NCBI GenBank assembly: GCA_008729055.1
Contig: SDUX01000001.1
Location: 2,196,623-2,260,622, forward strand
Reading direction: 5' to 3'
Length of the DNA stretch: 64,000 bases
Source: Pyropia haitanensis
Taxonomy: Eukaryota > Rhodophyta > Bangiophyceae > Bangiales > Bangiaceae
The notes under the pieces were generated by a model. It was given only the letters and a program-made list of their open reading frames with translations. It did no database searches and was not told the DNA's origin. Shown here piece by piece: positions 1-11,494 of this stretch (the first letter of the stretch is position 1; each line of letters begins with the position of its first letter). The position numbers and the translations under genes were made by a program.

Positions 1-1291
1 CTTCCATGACGTTCAGACGCCATTTCGTCCGTTTTTAAAAGATTTTCGCCACGTGTACATGTAAAACTTCATCGGTCGCGCAAGAGCATGCCGAGCAGGA
101 GGTTTTTTGGCTTGTGTCCGCATCCTCACGTCCGAAGGCGTGATTGTCTCCCAGCAGCCGACGGGGGGGCCGGGGGGGGGGAGAGGAGGCGTGCCAAACA
201 AACCAGTCACAGCAGAGGCAGCGGTAGTGGCAGCGACAGCGTCGGCGATGGCAGCGGTGCGGCGGCGGCGACGACGGTGGAGGCATCGGCGGCGGCAACG
301 GCAGCAGCGACACTGGCGGCGGTCGGCGTGCACAGCCGCGGGGGTGCGGCGAAGGGGGCTTTGCGATACCCAGGGGTGCTGCTTGCGCGCCAGGTGTCCT
401 TTTTTTGCGCGCTGAGGCAGGGGGGCAGCGGCGCGGCGCGGGGGGGGGGTGTCTTGCGTTTGTGGTAGGAGACGGGCCGAGGCGGGCTGTAGGCCACGCG
501 TTACGTGCGGGGCTGCGCGCAGAACAACACGTAGTCATAGCCTCACGACATCCATCGGATAAAAAAATGAGCGCGTCTGGAGCGACGGCAGGCGCGCACC
601 AACAGCCGATCAAAGGACGACACGGCGGGCGGCGAACAGCCGTGACAGACGTGCCGTACCTGCTGATGAGTCGATGCGCAGTGGGCACATGCCAGCGAAT
701 GCTTCCGGAACGATCCCGCGCGCGCCCGTGCCAGCGACCGTTGAGACAGTCGGCGCGGCGCGTCGATGGCCCTGCGTGCCGTCTGGTGGGCGTATGTCCG
801 CCGCTCCGCCGCGTAGCGCCTCAAATGTCTGCCAACCGAGTCCGGATGCGGGATCGTCGCTCGACTCGCGAGGAGACGGCTTGTACATACAGAGGGCTCC
901 AATCAAGATTTGGACTCATCGTCGTCGAACGCATTGTCCGCTGTGCTGCTGTCAGCCGCCATCGTTGGAGCGACGTCTACCTGTCGGTACAAGCCCTTGC
1001 ATCCGTGCCCCGGTGCCGTCCCACCGCGGCGGTGCCGCGTCAGCTCTCACCCGCGCTGACAACACGCCTTCCCAGCTCGTCCCCTTTCATCCCCACCGCC
1101 CCCTTCCCTCGGCGTCGCGCCCGTGCGCGGGGCGGGCGGTTCACCCCTGTCGCTCCTCTCCCTGCTGCTGCTCCCTCCCCCCCCCCCCCACCCACCCTCC
1201 CTGGTCCTCCCCACGCCCCCTCCACGCTCTTCCCCCCCCGACCCCTCCCCGCTCCCAGCACGGCGTAGAGGCGGTTGGGGCGGCGTCGACC
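1..1291. other. non-coding leader upstream of GFAT
   Basis: I see no gene here. Open frames on both strands are arginine/proline-rich and lack family motifs. An A/T-richer patch at about 31-75 contains a CACGTG palindrome (50-55), a possible bZIP/bHLH site. The last 200 bases before the GFAT start (about 1080-1260) are strongly pyrimidine-rich on the plus strand, as before most other genes in this window. Confidence 0.6.
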
Positions 1292-2404
1292 ATGTGCGGC
1301 ATCTTTGGCTACGTCAACTGCGGGGTGGGGCAGTCCCGGCGCACCATCCTCGACATCCTTCTCAATGGTGCGTGCGGGCGGGGGTGGCGGGGGGACGGCG
1401 GCGCGGGGGGGGTTGGCGGGGGGGGGGGGGGGGATGGGGAGACCGGAGGGCTGCGTTGCTGCCCCCACTGCTGCGTGCGGGTCGTCGCTGCGCGCCCGGG
1501 CGAGGCGGTCCGCTGGCGGTGGCTGCGGGTGGCGCGCGTGTGGGCGGCCGCAGACGGCTAACTTTGCGTGTGCGATGCTTCCCTGGAGGCGTGGGCGTGC
1601 TGTGTGCGCATGGTCCACCCGCCTTTACTTTTTCGGGTGTACTGGCGCCTCTGCTTTTTTTTTTGCCGCACGCGTGCCCTTTTGTGTGCTGACTGCTCGG
1701 CGGCGCCTGGCGTCATCGGTGCCACCACGACGACGGCGACGCGGTGGCGGTGGCGGCAGGCCTGCGGCGGCTCGAGTACCGCGGCTACGACTCTGCCGGC
1801 CTAGCCTGCGACGGCGCCGCCGGCGCCGGCACGCCCGTCGTCATCAAGCAATCGGGGACGGTGGAGAGGCTGGCCGCGGCGGTGTGGGCGGCGGCGACGG
1901 ACGACCCGCGGCTGGGCGCCGCCGTCGTGGACGTGCCGCTCGACAGCCACGTGGGCATCGCGCACACGCGGTGGGCGACGCACGGCGCGCCGAGCGCGCT
2001 CAACAGCCACCCGCACGCGTCGGACGCGGCGGCGCAGTTCCTCGTCGTCCACAATGGGATTGTGACCAACTACAAGGCACTCAAGGAGATGCTGTCGGGT
2101 AAGGGGTACACGTTTGAGACCGAGACGGACACGGAGGTGGTGGCGCGGCTGCTCAAGTTCCTGTACGAGACGGTGCGGGAGGGGGGGGAGCCGCTTCCCT
2201 TTTCGCGCCTCGTCATGCACATGATGCACGCGCTGGACGGCGCGTACGCGCTGCTGGTGCGGTCGACGCTCTTCCCGGGGGAGGTGGTCGCGTGCAAGCG
2301 CGGGTCCCCGCTGGTGCTGGGCCTCAGGGGCGACGCGCGGGAGCTGCCGAGCAACGGGTCGGTGGAGGTGCTGCGGGGCTCCTTGCCGGGCCAGGCGGCA
2401 GGCC

Positions 2405-2435
<31 letters not shown>

Positions 2436-4029
2436 TGGCGGCGGTGGCAGCGGTGGCCACGCGTTGGCTCCGTCCCCGGCCAAGCGGCGGCGGCTGGCGT
2501 CGGGGGAGGCCGGGTCGCCGATGGCGCCCGTCTCGACCGTCGTGGCCGTGGCGGCGGCCGGGGCGACCAACGGGTGCGGCGGCGGCAACGCGCGGCTGTC
2601 TCCATCGGTCGCGTCGTCGGGCTCGCCCGCGCAGCACTGTGAGTACTTCTTTTCGTCGGATGCGGCGGCGCTCGTCGAGCACACCGACCAGGTGGTGTAC
2701 GTGGAGGACAATGACGTGGTGCACGTGGACGCGGCGGGGGGGCTGCACCTCTACTCGTTTGGCGCCGCGGCCGACGCGGTGGTCACGAACCGGGCCATCC
2801 AGACGCTCGAGCTGGAGCTCCAGCAGATCATGAAGGGCTCGTACGACACGTTTATGCGCAAGGAGATTTTCGAGCAGCCCGAGTCGCTGACGCAGACCCT
2901 CCGCGGGCGGTTGGTAAAGAAGACGGCCGGGACGCCGGCGGCCGCCGGCTCGAGCAGCGGCTTTAGCAGCGTCTTCCCGCTGGGCGACCTGGACGTGGAT
3001 GGCCGGACCCCGCTCGAGGTGCAGCTGGGCGGCCTCAACGAGCGGCTCGCCGACATCCGCCGCTCCAACCGGGTCATCTTTGTTGCGTGCGGCACGTCGT
3101 ACAACTCGTGCCTCGCGGTGCGGCAGACGATGGAGGAGCTCGCCGAGCTGCCCGTCAGCGTCGAGTTGGCCAGCGACTTTCTCGACCGTCGCTGCCCCAT
3201 CTACCGCTCCGACGCGTGCGTGTTTGTGTCCCAGTCGGGGGAGACTGCGGAGACGCTCGAGGCGCTGCGCTACGCGCGCTCCCACCACGCGCTGACGGTG
3301 GGGATTGTCAACTGTGTGGGCAGCAGCATCTCCCGGCTGACCGACTGTGGGGTGCACCTCAACGCGGGCGGGGAGGTGGGCGTGGCGAGCACCAAGGTGT
3401 ACACCTCCCAGATTGTGGTGCTCATCATGATGGCGCTGCTGCTGTCGGCCGACTCGCGGGGCAAGGACGCGCGGCGGGCGCAGGTGTTGCGGGGCCTCGC
3501 GCAGCTGCCGTCGCGGGTGGAGGCAACGCTCGCCGCCGTGGACGACGCGATGGCCGCGACGGCCCAGGCGCTCAAGGACCAGCAGTCCATCCTACTGTTT
3601 GGCCGCGGCTACCAGTACGCGACGTGCCTGGAGGCGGCGCTCAAGATCAAGGAGGTCAGCTACGTGCACACCGAGGGCATCCACGCGGGGGAGCTCAAGC
3701 ACGGGCCGCTCGCGCTCGTCGACGACAAGATGCCGGTCATCCTCTTTGCCAGCTGTGACGCGACGGCGACCAAGGTGCACAACGCGCTGGCGCAGGTGGC
3801 CGCCCGCGGCGGCCTCGGCCGCATGATCATTGTCGGCTGCGTCGGCGACGCCGAGGTGATGCGCTACAAGGACAGCGCGACACTGGTGCTCGTGCCGCAG
3901 GTCGTCGACTGCCTGCAGTGCGTGCTTAACATCGTGCCGATGCAGCTGCTGTCGTACCACCTGGCTGTCGCGCGGGGGCTCAACGTGGACCAGCCGCGGA
4001 ACCTGGCCAAGTCTGTCACCGTCCAATGA
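1292..4029 (+). CDS. GFAT: glutamine--fructose-6-phosphate aminotransferase (isomerizing), two exons
   Basis: Makes glucosamine-6-phosphate from fructose-6-phosphate and glutamine, the entry step to UDP-GlcNAc, in the cytosol. Exon 1 is 1292-1367 and exon 2 is 1760-4029; the 392-base intron has a gtgcgt donor and a gcag acceptor, and splicing joins a split Gly codon in frame, giving about 781 residues. The start gives Met-Cys2, the N-terminal nucleophile of class II glutaminases, followed by GIFGYVN; exon 2 opens with LRRLEYRGYDSAG. Two SIS domains follow with CGTSYNSC, SQSGETAETL and LKHGPLALVD, and the protein ends NLAKSVTVQ. It is about 100 residues longer than animal GFAT. Most of the excess is a Gly-rich insert with a basic AKRRRL patch (nt 2380-2636), at the place where animal GFAT carries its phosphorylated loop. 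A smaller linker insert lies at about 2920-2990. Identification is firm. Confidence 0.96.
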
Positions 4030-6008
4030 CGGCAGGGGGAGGCCGCCGCTGGGCGGTAGCGGGGGGGGGTTGTCGGGGGCGAGGGGGGCAGCGGGCGTGC
4101 GGGGCACACGTGGGGTGCGCCCTCTTCGTTGAGACCCACCACAGGAGACGACGCGGCCGCGGCGGCGGCGGCGGCGGCAGCGGCAGCGGCGGCGGCGACG
4201 GCTGCGGCGGCGTCGGGGGGGTTGCGGGCCCGCGGTCGCCGCGTCGTTGTACTGGAAACGCGCCACGGGTGGGGAAGGGGCCACACGAGGGTGGTTTGCC
4301 GCCGCCGCGAGCCGCCGCCCTGACCAGGTGGACGGCGGGTGGGGGGGCCGCGGCGCGCTGCGGGCGCACCCCCGCCGCTCACCCCCACTCAACCGGCGCC
4401 GTCGTCTGCTGCACACCCCCGGAGCGGTAGCCGCGTGGTGGGACGGGAAACGCACTGGCGATGGCCGACGCCGACCGAAGACAGCCTCTGTATGTCTCCC
4501 ACCGGCGCGGGGGAGCGCGCACGCCTCCCGCGACTGCGGGGCGGTCCGGCGTAGCGTCCACGGCGCTTTGCGTCGGCCGCATCCCCCCCTCCGCCCCCAC
4601 CCCTCCCAATGCCCGCCGGCGCGTCGTTCGAGGCGTGCTGCGCCCGTGGCGGGCTCGCGGCGGGACTACGCGCGGCGCCCGCGCCGGCTCGTCGAGCTGG
4701 GCGGGCCTTCCCGCCAGCCCTTGCCTTTCCTCCGCTCGCCGCGTGGCGTGTGGAGCCGCGCCCACCAGCTGCCGCCCGCCGTACTGCTCAACGCATCGTC
4801 CCGCGCCACCCCGGCCCGCCCCCCCGTGCGCGCGCGCGGGCGCATGCGCCGGCTCGCGCGCACGCGCGTGCCCTGAATCCCCCCGCCCCTTCCCCCGCCC
4901 GCCGTCCTGCCCGTCCACGGCCCCGCCCGCGCTCAGCGCTGCCTCTTGAAGCGTCCCCCCCGGCGCCGCCGCAGGGCGGTCGCCACCCGCAGGCCGTCAG
5001 CGACTGTCGGCCACCCTGCCGTGGTTGTGGTGGCCGCCCGTTGCGGCGCCCGACAGCACTGCCGTCGCCGCGACCTGGGTAGTACGGCCACGACCGCCGG
5101 TGGCGCCGCCCTTGGCCAACGGCGTCGTTAGTTGTTGCTGCTGCCGCGGTTGCTGATGCCGCCGCCACAGCCGGTATTGCCCCTGCCCGTGCCGTCGTGG
5201 ATGGCCACCGCCGACTAGCACGCGCCGGCTGTACCGGCGCGAGTGTTACGTCCTCACCTTGTGGTCAAACCAGTTTCTTGATGAAGGACGGCCCCGGAGT
5301 CATGGTCGAGAAACAGGTGGGATGCCGTCAACAGTGGTTGTTGCACTGCGGTGATGTGTCCTCGCAGGAAGCACAACTTTCGTAGTCGGTATTTACTGAC
5401 AAGTACCTGTCGTGGCTTTGGTCTGGTCTTGTCTTGTCGCTATCTACTTTTATCAAGTTGATATTGGATGTGCAAGTTGTTCGCATCTGAAATATCTGGA
5501 GCGCCCACGCGGAGCACACCCACTCCCCTTGCTGGCAATCGAGATCAAGGCGTCGCGACGATTGGCAGCTGCGCTGCCGCCGCCTGACCTCGAAGCGTCC
5601 TCCCGCAGGGGGGCCGACCCCTCCCCCGCTGGCTCTCGCGAGAGCAGAGCCCTCAGTCGCGTCTTTTGCCGGCACGCCGCTCGGGAGCGGGCGGGTCTGA
5701 GGCGGAGAGGGCCCCGCGGTCGGGGAACTGGCCAATGGGAGCGCGCCGTTGCGGCGATACGCCCCAGCGTGGCGGACCGCGGCCACGCCCACCAGCGCCC
5801 CTCGCCGTACGCACACCTACCTACTTGCCCCTGGCCGGCCAGTGCTGCTGTTACTGCCGCCGCCCGCCGCGTCTCCCGACCACCTCCGCTACCGTCGTCA
5901 CGCCCACCGCCACGCCGCCGTTGGTCCGTCGCGCTTTGCTGCTAATCCAGCTCCCCTTTCCGCCTCCCTATCCCCAACCTGCCGCCCGCCTCTCCCCCGC
6001 CTGCAACC
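4030..6008. other. intergenic region, GFAT to LHCR
   Basis: About 2 kb with no supported gene. There is an alanine-type (GCG)n tract near 4155-4210. A clearly A/T-richer segment at about 5220-5510 stands out from the GC-rich surroundings. A CCAAT box lies at 5732-5736, and a pyrimidine-rich leader at about 5935-6005 runs up to the LHCR start, so the distal part probably holds the LHCR promoter. Confidence 0.55.
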
Positions 6009-7139
6009 ATGATGGGTTTTGTGTCGTCCTTTGCGGGCGCCACCCTCCGGGCGCCCTCTGCGCTCGCCGGCCGCGCCGTGACGGTGGCGCCCGCCGCCCG
6101 CGTGGCGCGCTGGTCCATGGTGCAGTCCAAGGCGATGCCGTTTATGGAGGCGCCGCCGGCGCTCGACGGGTCCCTCGCGGGCGGTACGTTTCTTTTCTTT
6201 GTGGGTCGGCGCGGGTGGCCGTAGGGGAGCGTGTGGGAGGCTGTCGCCCCCGATTCCTGGTTGATTTTGGAAATGGGCAGGTGGCGGGGTGTAGGCGCTC
6301 TGGCCTTATCGGCGAGTTGGGCTGTGTGTCCCTGCAACGCTGTGACCTGACCCTCTCTTCCGCCCTGCCGCACATGTTTGGTTTCGTTGTGTGGACGCGA
6401 CTACTGCGCTTGCTCGCTCCCTCTTGCTTTTCTCTGCGTCCACAGACGTTGGCTTTGACCCGCTGGGCTTCACCAACGTCTTTGACGTCAAGTGGATGAG
6501 GGAAGCGGAGCTGAAGCACTGCCGCATCACCATGCTCGCGTGCCTCGGCTTCTTTGTGCAGGAGGCGTTTACCCTCCCCGCGTCCTACTTCCCCAACAAT
6601 GTCATTGCCGTGGACGCGCACGACTACTTTGTCAAGACGGGTGGCATGCAGCAGCTGCTGCTGTGGTTCTGCTTTGCCGAGTTCTTCTCCCTCCTCGCCG
6701 TCAACTACACGATGCAGGGCGGCGACCGCGCGCCGGGTGACTTTTCGTTTGACCCGCTCAACTTGGCGTCGACGCCCGCCAAGCGGGCGCAGATGGAGCT
6801 GTCGGAGATCAAGAATGGGCGGCTGGCGATGATTGGCATTGGGGGGCTCATCCACCAGGAGTTCTACTCGCACAAGCCGGTATGTTGGGTGGGAGTGTCT
6901 TGGTTTCGGGCGGGGCGTCTGTGCTGTGCGAGCGCCTCGCGATGCGTGTCCTATCGAGTAGGCGCGGCTTTTTTGCTGCCGGTGTCAAGGCACCGCACTC
7001 ACCTGCTCACGATATTCTTGTGCTATTTCCTGTTTTCTCTCTCCGGTTGTGCGCTGCACGTCATGGTATCCGTTCTCCGCCTCCGCAGATCATGGACCTG
7101 ATGTCCCACCCGGCGCCCATCCTCAATGTGAACATGTAA
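6009..7139 (+). CDS. LHCR: red-lineage light-harvesting chlorophyll-binding protein (LHCR), three exons
   Basis: Thylakoid antenna protein that binds chlorophyll and carotenoid; in red algae this family serves photosystem I. Exons are 6009-6183, 6446-6879 and 7089-7139, with donors gtacgt and gtatgt and acceptors cacag and cgcag; all junctions keep frame and give 219 residues. Residues 1 to about 40 are a Ser/Ala/Arg-rich transit peptide with Phe4 and no signal peptide. The mature part has the typical GDVGFDPLGF entry. Helix 1 carries EAELKHCRITMLA (about residues 78-90), a middle hydrophobic helix lies at about 126-146, and helix 3 carries EIKNGRLAMIGI (179-190); the Glu and Asn/Arg residues are the chlorophyll ligands and salt-bridge pairs of the family. 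A second Met at codon 2 could also start the protein. I cannot assign a member number. Confidence 0.95.
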
Positions 7140-7625
7140 TTTTTTGTCCTTCTTCCCTCCTTGTTCTTGTTCTGTTTTGTGTCTCCCTGTTCCTGCCTCT
7201 CTTTTTTGTTCCTGGTTTTGCGGGCTTGTCATATCGTTTTTGTTTGTTTCTCCATAGGTGGTTGTGCGCGCGCCTTTGGCGGTCCGTCCCTCCATGACCC
7301 TGTCCAGGCTCCGTGCATATCCGTTGCTCAGCGTCCCGCCCGTTGCCTCCAAGGAGACAAACCCAGCACACAAAAGGGGCGTGGCCCCCGCAGCCGCCGC
7401 CCCGTCGACGCCGTCGCGTGCCCGTGCGGGGGGGGTCAAGAGCCCGCTCACTCGCGCTAGGCGCAGCCACAATCCCGTGCGGCGGCGGCTCGCCCCACCG
7501 CGGCGCCGCGCCCGTGGTCGGCGTGGCCCCGGTGCGGCGGCGGCCGCCGCCGCCACCCCCCGCGGTGCGGTCGCGGCGGGCGTGAGCCGTCCCACCGCCC
7601 ACACGCCCACCTCCCCGGGTCGCGC

Positions 7626-7666
<41 letters not shown>

Positions 7667-8792
7667 TGGCCGCCGCGGCTCCTCCGCGCCCGCCAGGCAG
7701 GTCGCCCCGCACCGCCGTGTCCCCTATGGGCGGCGGCGGCGCTCCGCCCCCCCCCCCCCCCCCTGTCGCGCGCAGCGGTCCACGTGCGGCCCCCACGCGC
7801 GCCACCTTACCGTCGGGTACACCCGCGACGGCGCCGCGGCTCGTCACGGCGGCGGGCCTGTGGGGCGGTCGGTGGTGGCCCTTTTTTTTTTGGCCCTTCA
7901 CCGGCCAGGCCGGGCTGCGCGGCCGCCGCGGCGGCCGCGTCCCCCACCCCCCACGGCCGTGGCGTCGGCACTGCACGCGCGCGACGGCCGTCGGCAGCGC
8001 CGCCGCCGGCCGTGGCCATCGCGCCCACCCCGCGCCGGCGACGCCCGTCGCCGCCGTCCCGCGTCGTGTCGGCGCGGAATCCGACCCGCACATGTACAGT
8101 ACATACAAATCTATACAGGGTCCAACCATCGAGCCGCGCGGGACGGCGCGTGCCGTTCAAAACAAAAAGCAAAAGCCCTTGGACGTCCGCCGCGGCCGCC
8201 CAATCCCCTCCCCCCGCCGGCCGGTGCGACGGCTGTCAGCCGGCGGGTCAGCGGGGGACGCGCCGCGGCGAGCGCGACCACTCGCGGCGACGCAGCTCCC
8301 GCTCGGCGCGCTCGGCGCGCGCTCCCGCGGCCGAGCGGCGCCGCCGCGCCGCGCCGGGCCACAACTGTCTGGCGCATCCCCTCCCCCCCCCCCCCACCGG
8401 CGCCGCCGCACCCTGCTCCCGCCTCGCGTCGCCCCCCTGTGTCTTCCCGCCCATCCCCGCGGCGCTCCGCCGTGTCTTCCCGCCCAACGCCGCGGCGCTC
8501 CCGCGGCGCTCCCCCCCCGGTGGGAGGCGGCCGCCGCGCCCGGCGGGTGGGGGACGACGGGCTGGTGCCCGCCGGCGGCGTGTGTGCACCGCACGGCCGG
8601 CACGCCCGCGGGTGCCGGCGTCCCCCCTTCCCCCTGCCTCCCCCCTTGCGCCCATCGGCCCGTCCCAGCGCCGCCGCCGCGCGCGTGGGCGTGCCCGCCC
8701 TCCCGCCGTGGCTCGTTTGCCCGCGCGTTCCCCCCCCCCCCCTTCCCCTTCTCCCCAGCCGCCGCCTCCCTGTGGCCACTCGTGCGGGCGCG
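7140..8792. other. intergenic region, LHCR to CBM48-like gene
   Basis: About 1.65 kb. The first 120 bases are T-rich and look like LHCR 3' UTR. A (CGC)n tract lies at about 7628-7668 and C runs near 7745-7762. A short A/T-richer island at 8085-8120 stands out. A pyrimidine-rich leader at about 8725-8765 lies just before the next start. The long open frames here are low-complexity and I do not call them. Confidence 0.5.
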
Positions 8793-8929
8793 ATGCCCCC
8801 CCCCCCCTCCACCGGCGCGCGGCAGCAGCCGTGGGCCACCCTTGTCCCCGCCGACCGGCGGGACGCGGCCAAGACCGGCGAGTGGCCCGTGGACTTTACG
8901 TACGCCACCCCCCCGACGGCGGCGGCGGC

Positions 8930-8970
<41 letters not shown>

Positions 8971-9919
8971 GCGCATCGCGGGCGTGGCCGCCCACCTGGA
9001 CCGCCGCGGCGGCGACGGCCGTGGCCGTACGCCGCGGCGGACGGTGGTGCCGCTGGAGCGGGAGCCCGACGGCCGCGCGTTCACCGCCACCGCGTGGCTG
9101 CCGGCGGCGGCACACGCGCTCGAGTTCCACGTCGTGCCCGCACCCGTGGCGGCGGCCGCGGCCGCGGCAGAGGGGGGGCGGCCGGCAGCGGCCGGTGCCG
9201 GCGGCAACGACCCGCCGACACCCCCGCCGGGAGCCGACCACGGCTGGGCGCCCCGCCGCGCCATGGACGGCTCGGCGGTGAGTGCGCCGCCGCTGGTGCT
9301 GGTCGTCGCCCCGCTGGGCGGCGGCGGCAGCGGCGGCGGGCGTGGCGGCGGCACAGACGACGGCGTGCCGGGCGAGGCGGCCTACCCGCCGCTGCCGGTT
9401 GTGGCGGGGGCGGGGGGGGGCAGCCGCGTCCGCGCCGCGACCGCCGCCCTCGAGGCGGTCGAGGCGGCCGCCGCGGCGCGGGCGGCCGAGGCGGCCGCCG
9501 CGCGCGCCGCGACGAGCAGGAAGGAGGTAACGTGGGGGGCGCCCGTCGTGGGCGACGTTGCCGACGCCGGGGGGGGGGCGCACGCCGCGGCGGCGCGGGT
9601 GGCCACGCCGCCGGCCGGCCGGGTGGACGAGGCGACGGCCGGGACGGCGGCCGAGGCGGTGGCCGAGCCGGCGGCGGAGACGGCGGCCGAGGCGGTGGTC
9701 GAGGCGGCGGCCGAGCCGCCGCCGCCGCCGCCGCCGCCGCCGCGGTCACCACCTGCGGCCAAGGCGGCCGCGACACCTGCCGCGCAGCCGTCAGCGGCGG
9801 TGGCGGCGGCGGCGCCGCTCGCCGCCGCCGCCACCACCCCCCCCCCGCGGCCGGCGGGCGCGGCGCCAAGCCGGCCGCGACCGGCGGTGACGCCGGCGGC
9901 GCCGCTGACGCCGGCGGTG

Positions 9920-9957
<38 letters not shown>

Positions 9958-10212
9958 GGCGGCGGTGGCCCGCTGCCCGCGCTGCTGCGGCTGTTGCTGG
10001 TCGGCGCCGGCGTCGTGGGCGGCGTCCTCGCGGGCCACGCGGCGCTCGAGCACCGCGCCGCCGCCGGCGGGGGCGTCGACGGGGACGGCGACGGGGACGT
10101 TGGCTGGAAGGCCACGCCGTGGCCCGCTGTGGGAGCGGGGACGGCGGCGCGCCGCCGCGACAGCTACGAGAAGGAGTGCGAGCTGTACAACCGGTCGGAG
10201 CTGCGCGAGTGA
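8793..10212 (+). CDS. CBM48/AMPK-glycogen-binding-like protein with C-terminal membrane segment (frame-broken)
   Basis: Start ATG at 8793 follows a pyrimidine-rich leader. The N-terminal frame carries WPVDFTY (about nt 8884-8904), a first beta-strand of the glycogen-binding fold. After the C run at 8908-8914 and the adjoining (GGC)n tract the reading moves back one base. It continues with GRIAGVAAHLDRR and then VPLEREPDGRAFTATAWLP and HALEFHVV (to about 9150), which match the strand order and spacing of CBM48/AMPK1-CBM domains. A long Ala/Pro-rich stretch follows, a second one-base step occurs somewhere in 9400-9970, and the last frame has a hydrophobic helix (LPALLRLLLVGAGVVGGVLAG, about 9980-10042) and ends YNRSELRE. 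The domain call is by eye from a degenerate family. The layout suggests a starch or glycogen binder anchored at its C-terminus. It could instead be two neighbouring genes or contain unseen introns. Confidence 0.5.
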
Positions 10213-11494
10213 GCGGGCGGCAAGCGGTGCAAGGGCGGGCGGAGGGGGGTGGGGGAGGGGGGCACGAGGGGGGGGAGGAGGAGGCACAGGAGGGGGCGTC
10301 CGCATTGGCTGCGGGCGCTCGTGCGTGGGAGCTGGGCGGGTGGCGGGTTGGCGGTGGAGCCGTCAGCGGTGGTGGCGGCGCCGGCCTCGGTGGCGGCGGT
10401 GCCGGGCGCCTCTGGCCGGACGCCATTGTCTTTCTTGCGCGCAGCAGGCTGGCGGCTCTGGGCGTGCAGCGTCCTTGGCATCTCAGAGGGCGTCTGGAGC
10501 CCCGTCTTTCACCAGCCCACTCTGGCGTTGGGCTTCGCGCTTGTAGACGTCAGCAGGATCCCCGGGGGGGGGGGGTGTGTCAGCACAGTGCCCCTTATTG
10601 CTGAATCCATTTCAAGAGCTCGTCAAGCGCAGAACCTTGCAGAAAACTTAATAAGTAGCCTACTCGATCCCTCCTGGAGGCCCGTGAACGCCGATTTCTT
10701 GATGAGATCTTGAAAAACGTTAATAATCGACGAGAACGTGATTGTGTCGATATCTGACCAATCCCCCGATAGCGCCACTTGTGACCCGGCGGGACAAGTG
10801 ATCGCTCGCTAAATCAAGCATGCAACTGGATCAAGAATCTTGATACTGTACATCCACTCTAATGACAAGTTAGGCATCGAGAAGCGCCACGGTCAAGTAC
10901 TCCAGACGCTCGTCTCCCGTCCACCCGCCTAGCTCGGCGGTGCCAGGAGTGTCACCGCCACATTGTGTGGTCATACTTAAAGCAAATAAACTCTGCGTAG
11001 CGGGACACTTATACAACATACACATGAAGTAGTACTCTCTCCAATGCAGCCTGATTACTGCTACCCGCTGGCCAATCAGTCCACGTGGCTACTCGCAGCA
11101 AAGGCCTCCCACGGCCAGTACAGTACCGTGCTGTTGGTGCCCTCTCCTCCAGGCAGAACATTGTCAGGGGCTCTGCAAGGACTGCTTTCGGCCTTGCCAT
11201 GAAAAGAGCTTGAAAGTGTCACAGAAACAGGCTCGAAAACTTACAGCAACAAGCTCGTGAGTTGATGGACTGACAGCGTCCCACGACGGAGTCGTTCTGT
11301 CTTCGTCCTGTCGCTGTGTCGAGGCCGCGTCCGAGTTGATGACCCGTCGCGCATCCTTGTGGCATCTTCACGCCTACAGCTTCGTTCCTGCTCTCTGCTC
11401 AACACCTCGTCCCCCGACCCCGTTGCTTCATTTCCTTTCTCTGCTGGACATTTTTTCCGCCACCTCTTTAGTGCTGCTCCGGGCGCTGGCGGCT
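10213..11494. promoter_or_regulatory. intergenic/promoter region with CCAAT boxes
   Basis: No gene seen. The part at 10600-11330 is markedly A/T-richer than the rest of the window. CCAAT boxes lie at 10758-10762 and 11072-11076, the latter directly beside a CACGTG (about 11081-11086). A T/C-rich leader at about 11420-11475 precedes the next start. Confidence 0.45.

Noticed and set aside
1801..3357. 518-codon open frame on the minus strand opposite GFAT
   Set aside because: Arg/His/Val-rich antisense shadow of a confirmed gene; high GC at third positions removes stops from the opposite strand.
7258..8792. Long plus-strand open frames before the CBM48-like start
   Set aside because: Pro/Arg low complexity starting inside the LHCR 3' flank. 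The ATG at 8793 with a pyrimidine-rich leader is a better start.
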